From: Erodium maritimum
Taxonomy: Eukaryota; Streptophyta; Magnoliopsida; Geraniales; Geraniaceae
Direction of reading: 5' to 3'
NCBI GenBank assembly: GCA_963921825.1
Contig: OY997589.1
Coordinates: 85,606,523 to 85,670,522 of the forward strand
Length of the DNA stretch: 64,000 nucleotides
Shown here: positions 10,821-23,469 of the stretch, one piece after another
Position numbering within the stretch: position 1 is the first letter of the stretch
How the letters are laid out: each line of letters opens with the position of its first letter
Translations under genes and position numbers: made by a program
The notes under the pieces: model-generated
What the model saw: only the letters and a program-made list of their open reading frames with translations
What the model was told of the DNA's origin: nothing
The model's database searches: none

Positions 10821-12777
10821 TCTTAAACACATTATTAAGATTTTAGATCAAGTTTTTAACTTGGTAATATAATTTATATAAAATTGGAGGGCATCCCATT
10901 GGGTATTTTTTTTTAACACAAATGTAAGTGTTTAACTCTATATACATGGTAACAAAAGAAGGATAATCATTCGCGATTACTCGTATCCAGGCACAGACTA
11001 GGCCACTCTAATAACCGAATGCGTTGCTCAATTTACTCAATGTCTAATAAACTTGATATGGAGGTCATCGACTGTCAACGATTGGGTATCTTAGTTGGTG
11101 TGTAACAGGTATGAGAATCCCCGAGTAATTTGTAGACGAAGTGATTGACCACTTCATTTACATCGTTGTGCGGTCGATCATTTGAGGTTGTTAACGATTT
11201 ACTGATCTCTAAGGTAAAAAAAAAAAAAAAAGTTCAAAGGCTTCGTGACACCAATTGTACATCACTAAAACCGAAAAATAAAACAACTCCAACAACCGGT
11301 CCAACATATGATATAAACATATGCTTGCGAACATTTTATGTTTTTGTATCAACTGAAAAATAAAATAATTATAAGTTTAGAATTTGCATAATCAAATAGC
11401 CGATCAATATAGGTAGATTGAAATAAATTAACGATAAGGATGACGATAGATAGACGATTTGGAGATAAGAAGTAGACTTCTTAGCCAAGAGGATGCACTT
11501 CATAGCCAAGAACATGCACTATACATTTTAGTTAGATTATTTGTATTTACACAATATATAGTTAATTTTTCTTTTTCGACACAAGAATTTGTATTAACAA
11601 CTTATATTGATTATAGGGAAAATATTATGTATAGATGTATTTGTTTTTTGATCAGCTAAAAAAAACGGTTTATATTGAAGGCCCGAAGACGAGATTGGAT
11701 ACAGAAAGGGCCCAAGGCCAAGAAGAAAGAAAAGTTAAGGAGACCCAAAGAGCGTTGGGAAGGGCAACCGCAAGCGGAACCTTGGGACGCAGCGGCCCGC
11801 ACGCGCACTAAACCAGAGACCAGCACCGGGAGATGAACGGGAATTCCATGACAGCCGGCAACCAGCACCGCAAGAAACGACGAGCGAAGAGGAAGAACCA
11901 ACCGGTGACGAGGAAGAACCAATCGTTGATATCACTATTATCATTCTAAATGCTCTAACTAGGATCAGGTGAGAACAGGAATTTAAAGATCTTTCATCAA
12001 GATCTAATCTAGTAAGAACAAGATCGAGAAAGGGACATATTTTTTTAAAGGCGACAAAATTGGTAGATCCATAAGGAGAAAGAGAATCTTACTAACTCAA
12101 TGGCACGTCCATGCCTGTTTTTTCCACAACACTCGTTTCCATTAACTTTACTGATTGACTATTATGAGCGGGTTATTAAATAACATTAGTGACTGATTAA
12201 GAGAGTTAGCTGTTGGAATAATTATGGTCAAGTTCAATTCATGTTGTGCCACCTATATAGACAACGACCCAACAAAATGAGGTTGGACTGAAATGATCTC
12301 CACCTAGTTACCGGTAAACTCATACCAGTAGATATTTTAATACGGGCGAAATCGTTATGTAGGATCGTAACAGAACGAGTTTTGACGAGTTGTTTCAACA
12401 TAATTTACTGAATATTTGATTTTAACTTGGTGTAATAAGTCCATACCGAACGCAAACATAAGGTTTAGGTTGAGATGTCCATAAGCTTGTAAACCAACTA
12501 TGTAAAACTTAATTTAATTTAAATTAAATAACTTTCGGAGGATAATTGTAGAAAATGACCATCATATATTCGGTTCTTATCATTTGTGTCCCTAAACAAA
12601 TAAAAAAGCGTGACGATTTGTATCTCTATACTTTTTTAAAATACTTTTTGCACAACAAATATTCAAATATTATATGTTTGTAGAAAATATCCCTCGGGTA
12701 TTACATGTTTATCGGAAATATCCCTCAAGTATGATATTTTAACAAAAAAGTATTGGATCAGAGAAGTTTTATAAAAG
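10821..12777. other. Intergenic, AT-rich, with a GC-rich repeat fragment
   Basis: No gene is supported. Between about 11660 and 11930 there is a GC-richer block whose minus-strand frames are Arg/Ser/Gly-rich (11656-11922), following an A run at 11659-11666. It may be a small retroelement remnant. The rest is AT-rich. Confidence 0.4.
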
Positions 12778-12874
12778 CTCCTCCCAAAATGAGAAAGGAG
12801 AATCTATTGGTTACAACTGAAAACATGAAAATGGAATGAAACACAACGAACACAACTCAAAACCCAAACCACAA

Positions 12875-12893
12875 CCCCCCCCCCCCCCCCCCC
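12875..12893 (+). repeat. 19-base C homopolymer
   Basis: Run of 19 C. It lies at the GC-poor edge of the LINE remnant. The length could be inexact because such runs are hard to sequence. Confidence 0.8.
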
Positions 12894-13392
12894 TCTATTT
12901 TGTATTTAGATCGAAACGAACTCCGACAATACACCACAGGCATCCTAGAACATTCTGAAACCGAAAACTCAAATAAATTCGGCCTAATGGCCTTAGCTAC
13001 CCCCCTACACCGTTATTTACACCTTCACTACCACCTGCTCCACCAACGGAACCTCATTGTTGAACAGGAGCTTATTCCGAGCCAACCAAACCTTCCAAAT
13101 CACTAAGGTACGAATCAGATTCCAAAACTTTTGCGCAAACCTTGGGACCAATAAATGCCAACCTGAGAACAAACTCTTCACATCACCCGGGGAAACCTAC
13201 TAGATTCCCCACCAACTTATTACCCCAGTCTAAATTAGCCACACAAACTGACATCAGATTAAGAGATACAGGCAGCCCTTAAAAAGCCAAACCACAAAAG
13301 ACATCAACACCTCCACAAAGGGATACTAACTCCACACTCCTCCAATAACACCAACGTTGGAACAGCCTCCTAACACTCCAACCAGCCGAAAG

Positions 13393-14040
13393 TATTGAAG
13401 GTAATTATATCAGGATAAATCTAATTTATTTATTCTGATTTGATTTCGATAATTAAATTAAACAATCATGTATTATTTATTTCCTTATATGAATCTTGTA
13501 ACATCCTATATAAAGGAGTATAGAGTATAGACTATCTAATAAAAATAATTCAAAGCATTTCGATTACACTTTTTACATGGTATCAGAGCTCCCGGTTTCG
13601 ATCCTTGATAAAGTCTTATGAATCCGTAGCTTTGCCCACTCGTTAGCTTATGGTTCTAACAAGTGGGCAGGGCGTTTGAAGGATATATTTAGTCCTATTT
13701 TTATTTTATTTTCATTGTTCCGCATCCATGGGATGAGATGCCCTTTGCACTGTCGGCCACGAGACGAGATGCCCTTTGCACCGTCGGCCCCGAGACGAGA
13801 CGCGTTTGCACCGTCGGTCACGAGACGGGTAGCCGTTTGCACCGTTGGCCACGAAACAAGTAGCCCTTTGCACTGTCGGCCAAAAGATGAGATGCCGTTT
13901 GCACCGTTGGTCACGAGACGAGTAGCCATTTGCACCATCCACCAAAGGCATTAGATGTGATCGTTCTATAGTATCCTTTTTCAAGTTGGGCATTACGAAT
14001 CTCCATGCTCCAACTTGAGGGGAATATTGAAGGTAATCAT
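13393..14040 (+). mobile_element. Small non-coding LTR retrotransposon (Copia-type TRIM/LARD), 3' LTR almost lost
   Basis: The 5' LTR at 13393-13577 (185 bp) starts TATTGAAGG, probably TG mutated to TA. It contains TATATAAAGG near 13508 and ends in ACA. It abuts the primer-binding site TGGTATCAGAGC (13578-13589), complementary to initiator tRNA-Met. A polypurine tract ACTTGAGGGGAA precedes 14025, where the LTR start recurs (TATTGAAGGTAATCAT) but breaks off after 16 bp. The interior codes for nothing recognisable and contains a 31-bp tandem repeat. The element splits a LINE and is bracketed by a 31-bp direct repeat far longer than the 5 bp expected of LTR integration. Confidence 0.85.
13737..13952 (+). 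repeat. 31-bp tandem repeat inside the LTR mini-element
   Basis: About seven head-to-tail copies of a unit containing TTTGCACCGTCGGCCACGAG, spaced 30-31 bp with point differences. The units have no spacer between them, so this is not a CRISPR array. Short open frames on both strands are by-products of the repeat. Confidence 0.9.
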
Positions 14041-14600
14041 ACAGCCTCCTGACACTCCAACCAGCCGAAAGCTACAACTTTCGACGGGGTACATAGCGTC
14101 CTCAACACCTTAGCGCATGACTGCCTATCAACCTGCCTCTCCAACAACCTCAATACGTTCCTCACAAAATACCCTTTACCTCCCCAGGCACAAGAATCCT
14201 CCATCCCCTACATAACTGAAAAAAGTCCTAAGAACCTCTTCTAAGTCCTTTTTACAACCGGAGCACTCGGTCCAATAGTGCAGGGGTAAACCTCAACACC
14301 CACCCACCATCCACCCAGAAGTCCGAGACGCTCCCATTCTGGTCCTCGGAGATGTGAACAAGTAGAAGAAATCTATCATTAAGAGAAACCTCTCCACTCC
14401 TCGCATCGTGACAGAAATGGACCCTATTTCCCGACCCCATGGTCCACTCCAGCCCCGTACTACCTAACAAAGCCCTGAAATGTTCCTTCTTTTCCAATCT
14501 TCGTAAGTGAGCCACCCACGAAGACCTGTCATCTATCTCCAACCTTTCCAAATCCCAATCAAACTTCTCTCACCCATACTTTGCGTAAATTGTCCTGTTT

Positions 14601-16680
14601 CTCAACAATTTGTCATTAAGGATAAATATGTCTTTTCTTTAATGTGAGAGTAGATATGTCTGTTTTCTTTATTTAAACTTTGTGATGAAAAATTAAAATT
14701 AAGAAAAATATACGAGTACAAATTGATAAACCGAGTCGAATTCGAACTTGAATATCTATTTTTGAGCTTTAACAAAATAAATTCGCTCAGGTCTGAGCCA
14801 AACAATTTTTTATATTGATCTTATAATTTTAAACTCGATTCGACTCGTCTACCTGTACCTTTAAAGTATGAATGGTGGGATAAATTTTTTAAATGGTTGT
14901 AGTCATATTTTAATACTACCTTTCATTTCTTTGATATCACGATAGTGACACGTGGATCAAGGTCAAATTGATCGAATCTAAGCTTCGCAGATAGCTAGTT
15001 TAGGTTTGGTCGAATGAATCAATGAATGTTCAGGTGCTTACAAGTCACAACTTGATGATCATAAGTTACGAGCTTGCATATAATTGCTTAACATGTTTGC
15101 GTGATTGACGGTGAAACCTATATACTATTATATTGCCATCTCACTAGGACATAGAAATCTCTATGAATCTTTCCAACATCTACATTTGTATAGGGTTTGG
15201 TTAGAAACCCTTCTTTATGATTTATATAACAACAAATTAATTTAAACTGTTGGATTAAAATAATAATTCATATTTTTTTATATAAATATCGACACGGAAT
15301 CTTAATGTCTCTCGTTTTTCTCTTAATACTCACTTGACGATTAAGGCTTGATGCTACCTTGATTGTGAGGGTGATTTGGATTTACACAAGCAAACTTGGT
15401 CTTCAGGCCAGGGTGACGTGGAGACGCTAGCATTGTGACTAGTTTTATATTTTATTTACGTTGTTTTGTTATCATGTTGGTGCGACTCTTTGTTGTCACA
15501 ATGACGAGGTTCCTTACAATTGAGGTGATGCGACTCCTCGTGACAGAGGAGTAGCGGTTTCTTGTGGCCTCGATAGAGGTGGAGGGGTCTCTACGAACCT
15601 TCGTCTTTGTTGTAAAGGTACGATTGATTTTTGAAGAGGCGGAGAGCCGGTGGTTCCAAGGAAAGTTCGGCTTGGTGCTAGCAATGACGTGTACAATTTG
15701 GATGTTCTTCACGACTTTTGCGGAAGCAAAGAAAATCAAGGATATCGAGGAAAATGATACATGTCCCTGATATATTTGGTGGTTGTGAGAGATAACTCCG
15801 ACAACGTGATTTTTGACGTTTTGTTAAGCGACTTGGGATTGTAAGAGGTTCAGGAATAGTCGGTACGAGGGGCAGATCCAAGTCACAGAGAGAATGTCAT
15901 TGATTTCAGGGTAGGACGATTGTTGATAGTGGCTACGGAGAAAAAGCATGCGAGGGGAGACAAACACTCTTGCTTATCAGGATGATCACAACGATAGTGG
16001 GTGATTGTGTGGATACTGCCACAATCACCCCACCCAAGGTGGCACTGACACCATCAAGCATCTTTTTGGGTTCCCGTTAAGTCGATTGGGTTTCAGCACA
16101 CTCATTTTATACAAATCCCTTATCACCTATCTAAGGAAGGATGACAAACACTACAACTTAAGATGAGAGTACAGTCCAGATGCGTCTCACGAGATTGGAG
16201 TATAAATAGCAAGCCAAGATTTCATTAGGATCACCTACGAGTGTCCTTAGAGTGGATGTGACTCCTCCGATAACGATCACACCACAGTCGATCTCTTGAT
16301 TTTTGTTAGCAAAGAATTATGTCTGTTTTTATGTCATGTTCTTTCTATTAGTCTGAAACCCTCGGGTACATGACAAGATTATGTAGCCTTCGGGTAGTTT
16401 CATTTTTATCAAATATAAATTCCTTTTTTTTACAAATATAATAATATTATAAATATCATATTAACACTATTTCATTTTTTGATGTTAGAGTTTCATTTCT
16501 TCGTGTAATAGATTTCATAGTTTGGTGATGCACATTTTAAAAATGATTTTAGGCAAATCCATACCTTATATGTATATGTGTATGCATATAATCAAGAAAA
16601 TCATAACTTATAATATAAATTTATAATCAAATATAGTAATTAGATCCAGTATAATACACGAGAACGTAGTAATTAAGGTC
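14601..16680. other. Intergenic region with no recognised gene
   Basis: AT-rich to 15.3 kb, then a more GC-balanced block (15.35-16.4 kb) that looks like ancient, unclassifiable repeat DNA. Short frames on both strands show no known motif. Confidence 0.45.
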
Positions 16681-16689
16681 ATGCTTGAC

Positions 16690-17900
16690 TCGATAGACAA
16701 AAAAAATTTGGTTTGTTGCCTCTATGACATGACGGGGCACCTCTTCACCGTTCGTCCTTTCAACAAGACGATGATGTTCTGGGTCATTGTGAAGACCTAG
16801 AAAACCTCCTCTGAAGGACTCATGATTAAGGAACTAGGACTTGATGTTTCCGCGTATTCTTCGCCTCCTAATAAGCTAAGAAAAATGTTTGACGCAATGA
16901 GTCGTGGTGTTTCAACTAGGTACCCCTTATTTCGACTGATATGTCGGCGCAAGATGCACCTAGTTTTGACCGCATCCAATTGTGGGCTCAGGCCCGGGAT
17001 ACCCCGTTGGAGGTCACGACGGAGGTTACAAGGACCCTTGTAGGGGAACACCCTCGGCGATTGAGGGCATGTCATTAACGACTGGTGAGGCCTCTATTGG
17101 GAGGAAGCTGAACTCTGGGTTTGGTTCTGGATGTACATGGATTTCTTCTTCCGATAGACTATGATGTAAGAGTTTAGGGAGTTCCCTCAACCGATTTGTA
17201 TCAGCCTATAATACTGACGTCTTCCCTTATTCCGCTTTAACTGCGACTGCTTAGGACACGTGAACCATGAATGTTCGACTGCCACTCTAGGGACACCCTG
17301 ATATGATATATCCCTTGTGGCTGAGCAAAATACGACCCTAGGACATCACTTCATCACATATTGGACACCCCCGGGTACCCCTCACATCTAGGAACCACAT
17401 CAAACGCTCTAGGCATGACCTAACTTTCCCTTGAGGTTTGGTCAGGTGAGGCCACAACCTCTTTCCCTACTCCTAACATCAGATGTCCTACAAAATCCCA
17501 AATGGAATCCCCACTACGGGGTAGAGACAGGGGAGGGTTTGGCTCGGAAAGGACAAGGAATTGAGGAATAAGGAACATGATCAAGCCGTTGAGCATTAGA
17601 AGACTACAGTAAAGAAAAAGGCCTAAGTCCGGCCGAGTTACTGTGGAAGTGTTTCAGGAAAATCCAGTGAGGTCTAGAAAACCGTCTCGACATGATAAAT
17701 GAAGGGTCCTAGGGGATACGGGACATTGGGGAGGAAAGGCGTCCCTACCCCTCCACGATTAGCACCAGTTAACCAATCCCCTCCACAAAATGCTGAAATC
17801 CTTGGCTTAGTATCGCATCCCTCATATAAAGCAATACCCCTATAGGATCAAGTGACAGTCAGACAATCCAATACATACTAGGCCGAGCCACAATTGATTA
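16690..17900 (+). pseudogene. Degenerate DUF4283/CCHC LINE ORF1 remnant
   Basis: Near 17215-17282 the plus strand reads LFRFNCDCLGHVNHECST. This matches the plant LINE zinc knuckle (C-x2-C-x4-H-x4-C) with the first cysteine apparently mutated to arginine. The preceding frame (16822-17043) resembles the end of DUF4283. The following 500 bp, including a segment ending in GGGGAGGAAAGGCGTCCCTACC, resemble the Pro/Lys-rich ORF1 tail. Many stops make this an inactive copy. Confidence 0.5.
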
Positions 17901-18141
17901 CCTAAGGGTTTAGAATTTCCTTATCTCGACGATGACCACTATAATTAATCAAAACTGAGTTTATTCTAAAAACCGTTGGATAACCTAAATTGTAAACATG
18001 TATATTTTGAATTTATTCTATAATCAAAAACCTTCTAAAAAATTATGGACCGTTGGATTTTCATATATTAACGATTTAAGTTTTTTATTTATTTATATTA
18101 CATACTTTATTTTTTCATATAACCCTCAAACCACAGCCTCT

Positions 18142-18166
18142 TCTCTCTCTCTCTCTCTCTCTCTCT
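18142..18166 (+). repeat. (CT)n microsatellite
   Basis: About 12 CT units, at the start of a GC-rich retroelement-derived block. Confidence 0.9.
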
Positions 18167-19640
18167 AAAGTTAGGCTTTGCGAATCATGCAGCACACATG
18201 CTCTAAGCGACGAGGAAGGAACCCGGACGACAAGTTTTCAGCGTTAGGGGCCTTCGGCTTCGTTGTCTCATGAAGGAGTGCGGTCTACTAATCCATTTTC
18301 ACCAGTGGTCGGTGGCGATAGGAATCATAGAAGGTCGACGATCGTGTTCTCGGTGCATAAGGAGGCTGAGAAAGGATCTTTGAGGAGTGGTAGGATGCCT
18401 GGTGGCCGGAGAACGCATGGGCTTCTTCTGGAGAAGCCACACGGGGCCATGAGGAGAACTCAAGTGATGGTTCCTCGACCACGACTAAGGAAATAGATGC
18501 ATGGGTCGGAGGGGATTGATCAGGGAGATATGGTTTTTTCAGAGCCATCTTCTCTGATCTTCTTGAAAGGATTGACTGACATGGAAGGCTTTCATTGGAA
18601 GGAGATGAACCTGGTGTGGGAGGAGCCGGAAGAGGAGATGAAGGCAGAAGAGGTGCCGAAGTAGGAGGAAGAGGGAGGCACGAAACTGGTGATAGAGGCA
18701 GGCGGTATGTTGCTGGAATCTCTAGTTGTGCAGCAACCGACCTCGACCGATTATCATCAGCCCGGACACACGGAGGGCGTGACCTGGAGATGGCGCAAAG
18801 GAAAGGAACCCATGAGGGTTCCGAGCGATGAGCATGGAATGGAGTAGGGTCGGGCTGCAATTGTGGGCTTGGACCAGTTTCACCTTGGGCCGAGACCCTG
18901 GCGGGCCATGGTTAGAGGACATGGACCTGAATCACGGGCCTCAGCGTAGATCGAGTGTGGGCCTATATCCGGGCAGGTCGGAAAAGTCTGGGGCTGAGGG
19001 ATCGCGAATTACTATGTTGGTCCTGGACCGATTAAAACTAGGGCCTCATCGCCGAGAGAATGTGGGTTGGAATAAAAAAATTTGTGGACAGGGCTACTTT
19101 CGGTTTAGATCAAGGAGTGTTTTGGAACCAGAGCAATGCGAACCCGAGGGCGGATAGGGACCGAACCAGAGAGAGTAGAATTTCGAACCCAAAGGCTAAA
19201 GCGACAAGTGCAGTGGCGAGGGGCTACAAGAACCCTCCCCTCACAAAATGAGTCTGAAGTGGTCCAGTGGGGGTGTGCCGGTATCAGCGCCCCACTAGAC
19301 GTATGGTGGAAGAGGTTCTACCAAGATCCGGCAAGATACCCCTCTACCTTCTTGGGGGCCAGCAATTCCGCGTTTAAGATCCCTACCTCTATCACTTCAG
19401 GGAGGACGACGCAGGCTGGCATCTTGGATGAGTATCCAGTCCACCGTAGTTCCAATTCGGAAATGAGTCCGGTCTACCCTAACTTCCAGATCAGATTAGA
19501 TGTATCAGTGTCACAAGACGCTACTGCAGTACCCCCTTCTAAACATCTCAGCGAAGCGGTTCGATCAATAAGTTAGATTTATGGTTGTCTCATATTACTA
19601 TTTATCAGTTTTCTTTTTCAGTATTTTTATTCTAAAGATA
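18167..19640 (+). mobile_element. LINE-derived ORF1-only-like remnant carrying the shared 3' module
   Basis: GC-rich DNA after the CT repeat holds Arg/Gly/Ser-rich plus frames typical of the variable part of LINE ORF1. It ends with the shared module at 19245-19560 in plus orientation (VWWKRFYQDPARYP followed by SGRTTQAG). No reverse transcriptase, clear poly-A or target duplication was found, so the limits are approximate. Confidence 0.45.
19245..19560 (+). repeat. Shared 3'-terminal module, copy 2
   Basis: In plus orientation it aligns by eye with the minus strand of 21240-21560. Both contain GTATGGTGG, then CGGCAAGAT, then AGGGAGGACGAC and GTCCACC at matching spacing. Its conservation is greater than that of the surrounding ORF1 remnants. 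Confidence 0.55.
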
Positions 19641-19724
19641 TTTGGTGTATATACTTTTCATCTTCTACTTAATATAATATCACAAAAACAAAAACACACT
19701 AACCGAACTTTTGAACTTTCGTGC

Positions 19725-21096
19725 ACAGCTTTCTCTCCCAAACCTAGAGTAGAAAGTTTTGCGGTTACCTGAGAACCCAGCGAGCGAGGAATGGCGTCGA
19801 CGACGGATTTGTCAGGTGTAGAGGCTAGTTTCGACGTGGAGTTACTCAAGGAGCCGAGTAGCCCAGGAACGGAGCCGGTGATGGTGGAGAAGGGGGGGGG
19901 GACGGAGACTCGTCGATACGATCGCTCTCAACAGAGGGAGTCTCCCTCACGGAGGCGGAGCCTCTGACGCCACGGTGGAGTGGTGACACCCCGATGGTCT
20001 TCTCTTCACGTAGGGAGGAGACCGGTGATCGAGAACCGGCATGAGGCTTTATACAACGAACTCTGGCAACTGGACCGCGTCCAAGGACGGAGGGGAAGAG
20101 ACTCCCGGGGATGACAGTGGCGCGGGGTGAAGTGTTCCGCTGGAACACTAAGGTGAACGGTGGCCAGGTCGGCGAAACCGAGGTGGAGGCGGTGCGGGTG
20201 ACTAGGGACACTCGGCTTCAGAAGCGTGGGCTGATATGGCGTACCTCGGCGGTGGGGACGCGGTGGTTGGAAGGACGAGGGAGACGACGATAGGGAGGTG
20301 GCGGCTAGGAAAGAATCTCGATAGGGTTTTGACCTGGATCCAGGGTTTCGGATTTGGGCCGTGGTTCGGGCCTTTCTAAATCGGGTGGTGGTTCGGGCCA
20401 AGTCAAAGAAGCTGCAACATGGGCCCGAGAAGCAGGGCTAAGGGGAGAAGTTGGCTCGTGGGCCTGGGCTGGTCTGGGTCAAGGAGCTTGGGCCGGAGTC
20501 GAGTCGGGTCATGGTTGCAGGACCAGGGCCGGATCGGATCACAAGGGTCGTGCTTGGTTTGGGTCGGATCAAGACCCACGGGTCTGGGTCGGGCCGAATA
20601 GGGGGGGGGGTGGACCACCTGGGTTCCACAAGCGGGTTGAGTCCACTGCTTTGGACGAGGCATCACTTATAGCGGTGGGGGGCTCTACGCACCCTCTCCT
20701 CGCGGAATGAGTGTGAGACGGTCCAGGGGGCGCGCAGTCGGCTACATCGCCCCTGGATGTAGGATGGCAATGGTACCATCAAGAGCCGTCACAAGGTTCC
20801 CCTACTAGTTTAGGGGTCAGCAATCCCACGCTCTAGAGCTCCACCTCTATCAAGCAGGAGAGGACTGCGCACGCTGACGACTTGGGGGGATTCTCAGTCC
20901 ACCAGTATGAGAAGTTAAAACAGACATTCTCGGTCGTTGAAAGCCCCTTTGGAGTCGTTGCATCGGTGATCTTAGGACTTTATCGCAACACTACCTTCCG
21001 AATATCAAAGGATTCCACAAGAGCATGTTTACTCTTTATCCAATTTTCTATTTCTGTACTTTCATTTTCTGCTTTGGTTTGTTTGGTTGCGGTAAA
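19725..21096 (+). mobile_element. LINE-derived ORF1-only-like remnant with 5' leader and shared 3' module
   Basis: A leader with AAACCTAGAG leads to an ATG near 19791 (MASTTDLSGVEASFDVELL), resembling a LINE ORF1 start. GC-rich sequence with broken frames follows, and the shared module occurs at 20700-20915 (plus). It ends directly beside the oppositely oriented element at 21110-22533. No reverse transcriptase motif was found. Confidence 0.45.
20700..20915 (+). repeat. Shared 3'-terminal module, copy 3
   Basis: Matches copy 2 in order and orientation: GGTCCAGGGGG, then ATCGCCCCTGGATGTA, GTCAGCAATCCC and TCAGTCCACC. It is more diverged at its 3' side. Confidence 0.5.
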
Positions 21097-21239
21097 CATT
21101 TTAAAGTTATTTTTTTTAGTAGAAATGGAGATATTATTAAAACTTTAAGGTGTTCGCAAAACTTCTAACACCGGAAAACCAAAGTAAACTACATTAGAAT
21201 TGAAAGACAATAACTGAAATGTAAATTTTGCTCTTACAC

Positions 21240-21560
21240 ATAGGGGCAGTCAGAGGGGAGAACTGCGGTAGCATCCATAAACACCGATACAGCATAATCC
21301 AGCCAAAAGGCACTGATCGAGCAGACCAAGTGTAGATTTTGTAGTGGTGGACCAATACATCTCCCGGGAAGTCAGTGTGTGTCGTCCTCCCTTGACTGAT
21401 ATTGGTAGGGCTCCTAAACGCGGGTGTGTTGACCCTGAACTAGCAGGGGAGAATCTTGCCGACTGTTGGCGGAACCATTGCCACCATACGTCCAGAGAGG
21501 CGGTGCAGCCGACCGACCCCTTCCTGTACCCCCAGGGACATATTCCTAGAGGCGGGGGTG
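21240..21560 (-). repeat. Shared 3'-terminal module, copy 4
   Basis: The minus strand encodes SLDVWWQWFRQQSARFSP and then GRHTLTSREMYWST in an open frame (21250-21666). The same order occurs in the copies at 955-1250 and 29330-29600. It lies about 120 bp before the poly-A. Confidence 0.65.
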
Positions 21561-21566
21561 CTTGTG

Positions 21567-21586
21567 CCCCCCCCCCCCCCCCCCCC
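21567..21586 (+). repeat. 20-base C homopolymer
   Basis: Run of 20 C inside the 21110-22533 element, at the edge of the shared module. A similar 12-C run occurs at 30631-30642 inside the related element. Confidence 0.8.
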
Positions 21587-22546
21587 GCTGCTGTGCACCC
21601 AGGTTTCCCAATCGGGTCGTGGACCCTACCAGGGCTCTCGTTCAGCCGCCACGACTGTCCGGTCACCGACCACGATGACGGCCTCCTGAACCAAAGCGTC
21701 CGGCGTTGATCGCCAACAATGAGTGCTTCTGCTCCGGTCTCCGCCTCGCACCTCGACCGGTCGTCGGCGTGCGCTTCGGAGCCGACCGCAAAGGCCTTTG
21801 TCCCCCGACCTCATCATCCATCGCTAGACCCTCCTTACCCTGTCCACCTGTCTCACCTCCTCGACTCATCGACAAGGTTCTACCGAGAGACCGATCATCC
21901 TCGTTGTCGCCCCCTTTCCACTGTCGATTCCGACGATGACGAGGGCCGACCACCTGCAACACCTTCGTCGGACCCCATGGCTTCGCCAGAACCAATCCCT
22001 GAGTCCACTTTCCTCCCCTCATCGATAAATCGTGGGGGATTGTTGCTTCACCGTCGGAGGACGGGAAACACACGGCCACGCCCTACTGCAGCACCTTCGG
22101 TGATCGAAGACAGTGAGTAGAGAGGGTCGACTTTTTCCCATGTAGGATAGATCGGCAACATAGGAAGAGCTCTTCCCTGCTATGCCGGTGATCCCACCAG
22201 TGCAAATCCAGAACCAATGGAGGCAGAGGTGTCGCCATCTCCCTTTGGACGCAGAAACTCTAAGAGGTTCTTCGCCATATTTTGACCATACCATGATTTG
22301 GTATGGTGATCAATCACCATGAAAACCGAGGCTATGGCAAGAGCCATGGTCCTCGCCAAGATCTGCACCACTCTAGGTTTAGCCGCAGACCCATCTCTTC
22401 AGAATTGTATGTTGTCGTCGAACTCTGCATGTGGACTTCCATGATCAACACCATGATCAACTCCATGATTACCCGTGAAGCCATGAGCAGTGGCGGCGTA
22501 AGCCCTAGCCGCCGCTCGCTCTTCAGAGAATAATATTTTAAAATTA

Positions 22547-23469
22547 TAATATTCATCGTTAATTCTAAAAAATTTATAATATCACTCGTTTATTTGTAAA
22601 AAAAATACTTGATTTTCCTTAATAGAGATCCTTTATTATAGTGTGTAAATATATAATGTACTCCATATTTGATCCAAAGTCTCGAGCACTAAGCCACTAA
22701 CACAACACCGTGACCCACATGTCTCTTTACTTTCTCATATGTATTCACATATTTCAAACCCTACGATCACTAGGTCAAAATTCTCCATGAAACCAAGATC
22801 TTATATGTATCTCCATAGCAAAAGGAAAAGTTTGTATTCTTTTCCCCCAGCTTAGATCCTTCTATTGATTTGTTATTATTTTGATTGCTAATTGAATTGT
22901 CAATTATAATATCATCACTCAAACCAACATAAACTCTTGAATATATACCATACAAATCAATGATCATGTATATACGTGCCTCCTAAATTATAATCTATTA
23001 AAAATAATATACGATACATTCAAACAAATGGTATAACATTTTTTAACACATTTTGATATGTTATGTACTTTTTCCTCTTTAAGATGTGTCCATTTATGTT
23101 TACATGTTCAATGATTAAATTTGAAGTAATAATTATAAACCTAATTCCCAGCTACTTCTTTTGTTGGATCCAATGATTTCTTTGTTTGGTTCTTTCTCCT
23201 ACTTTTGTTGATTTGTTTGGTCACGAGAAGGTTAGAGAAAGAAACTAGCTAGGGTTGGTCCACTATCAACCCTCTCTCTATGAGGCTCAAGTATAGTTGG
23301 TCTCCTTCATAGAAAGAGAGAGAAAATATCATGTTGATTGTGAAGTGACCTTTAAGAAATGTGTGTAGTCAATACAAGCATATGGTTACGTTTTATGTTA
23401 GAACCCCTACAATGGGTGGGGACGATTTCATAACAACGGTTTGAATGTGAATAGAAAGCGGCTCGAGTG
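22547..23469. other. AT-rich intergenic region
   Basis: No gene or repeat recognised. It contains GAGAG/CTCTC stretches at 23235-23325 only. Confidence 0.5.

Larger units (their letters stand above)
12800..14600 (-). pseudogene. LINE ORF2 C-terminal remnant, interrupted by an LTR element
   Basis: Minus 14252-14551 encodes WTMGSGNRVHF...D followed by DFWVDGGWVLRF, matching the segment between reverse transcriptase and zf-RVT in plant LINEs. Further 3', near 13100-13020, the minus strand reads VIWKVWLARNKLLFNNE, the usual WkxRN block after zf-RVT. The two blocks are separated by the LTR mini-element at 13393-14040, which therefore inserted into this LINE. Numerous stops make it a dead copy. 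Its 3' end is not clear. Confidence 0.7.
21110..22533 (-). mobile_element. TSD-flanked LINE-derived element, ORF1 only
   Basis: A T run at 21110-21117 (poly-A on minus) is preceded by CATTTTAAAGTTA (21097-21109). The opposite flank is TATTTTAAAATTA (22534-22546), a 13-bp target duplication with two differences. The minus 5' end shows a GGCTAGGGCTTACG leader and a start-like frame MASRVIMELIMV (22332-22556). The interior has Pro/Arg-rich ORF1-like frames on both strands. The 3' part is the shared module (21240-21560). At 1.42 kb, with both ends present and no reverse transcriptase, it is an internally reduced or non-autonomous LINE. Confidence 0.7.

Noticed and set aside
13737..13952. Possible CRISPR-like array
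   Set aside because: Units are contiguous without unique spacers, in a plant LTR element; this is a simple tandem repeat.
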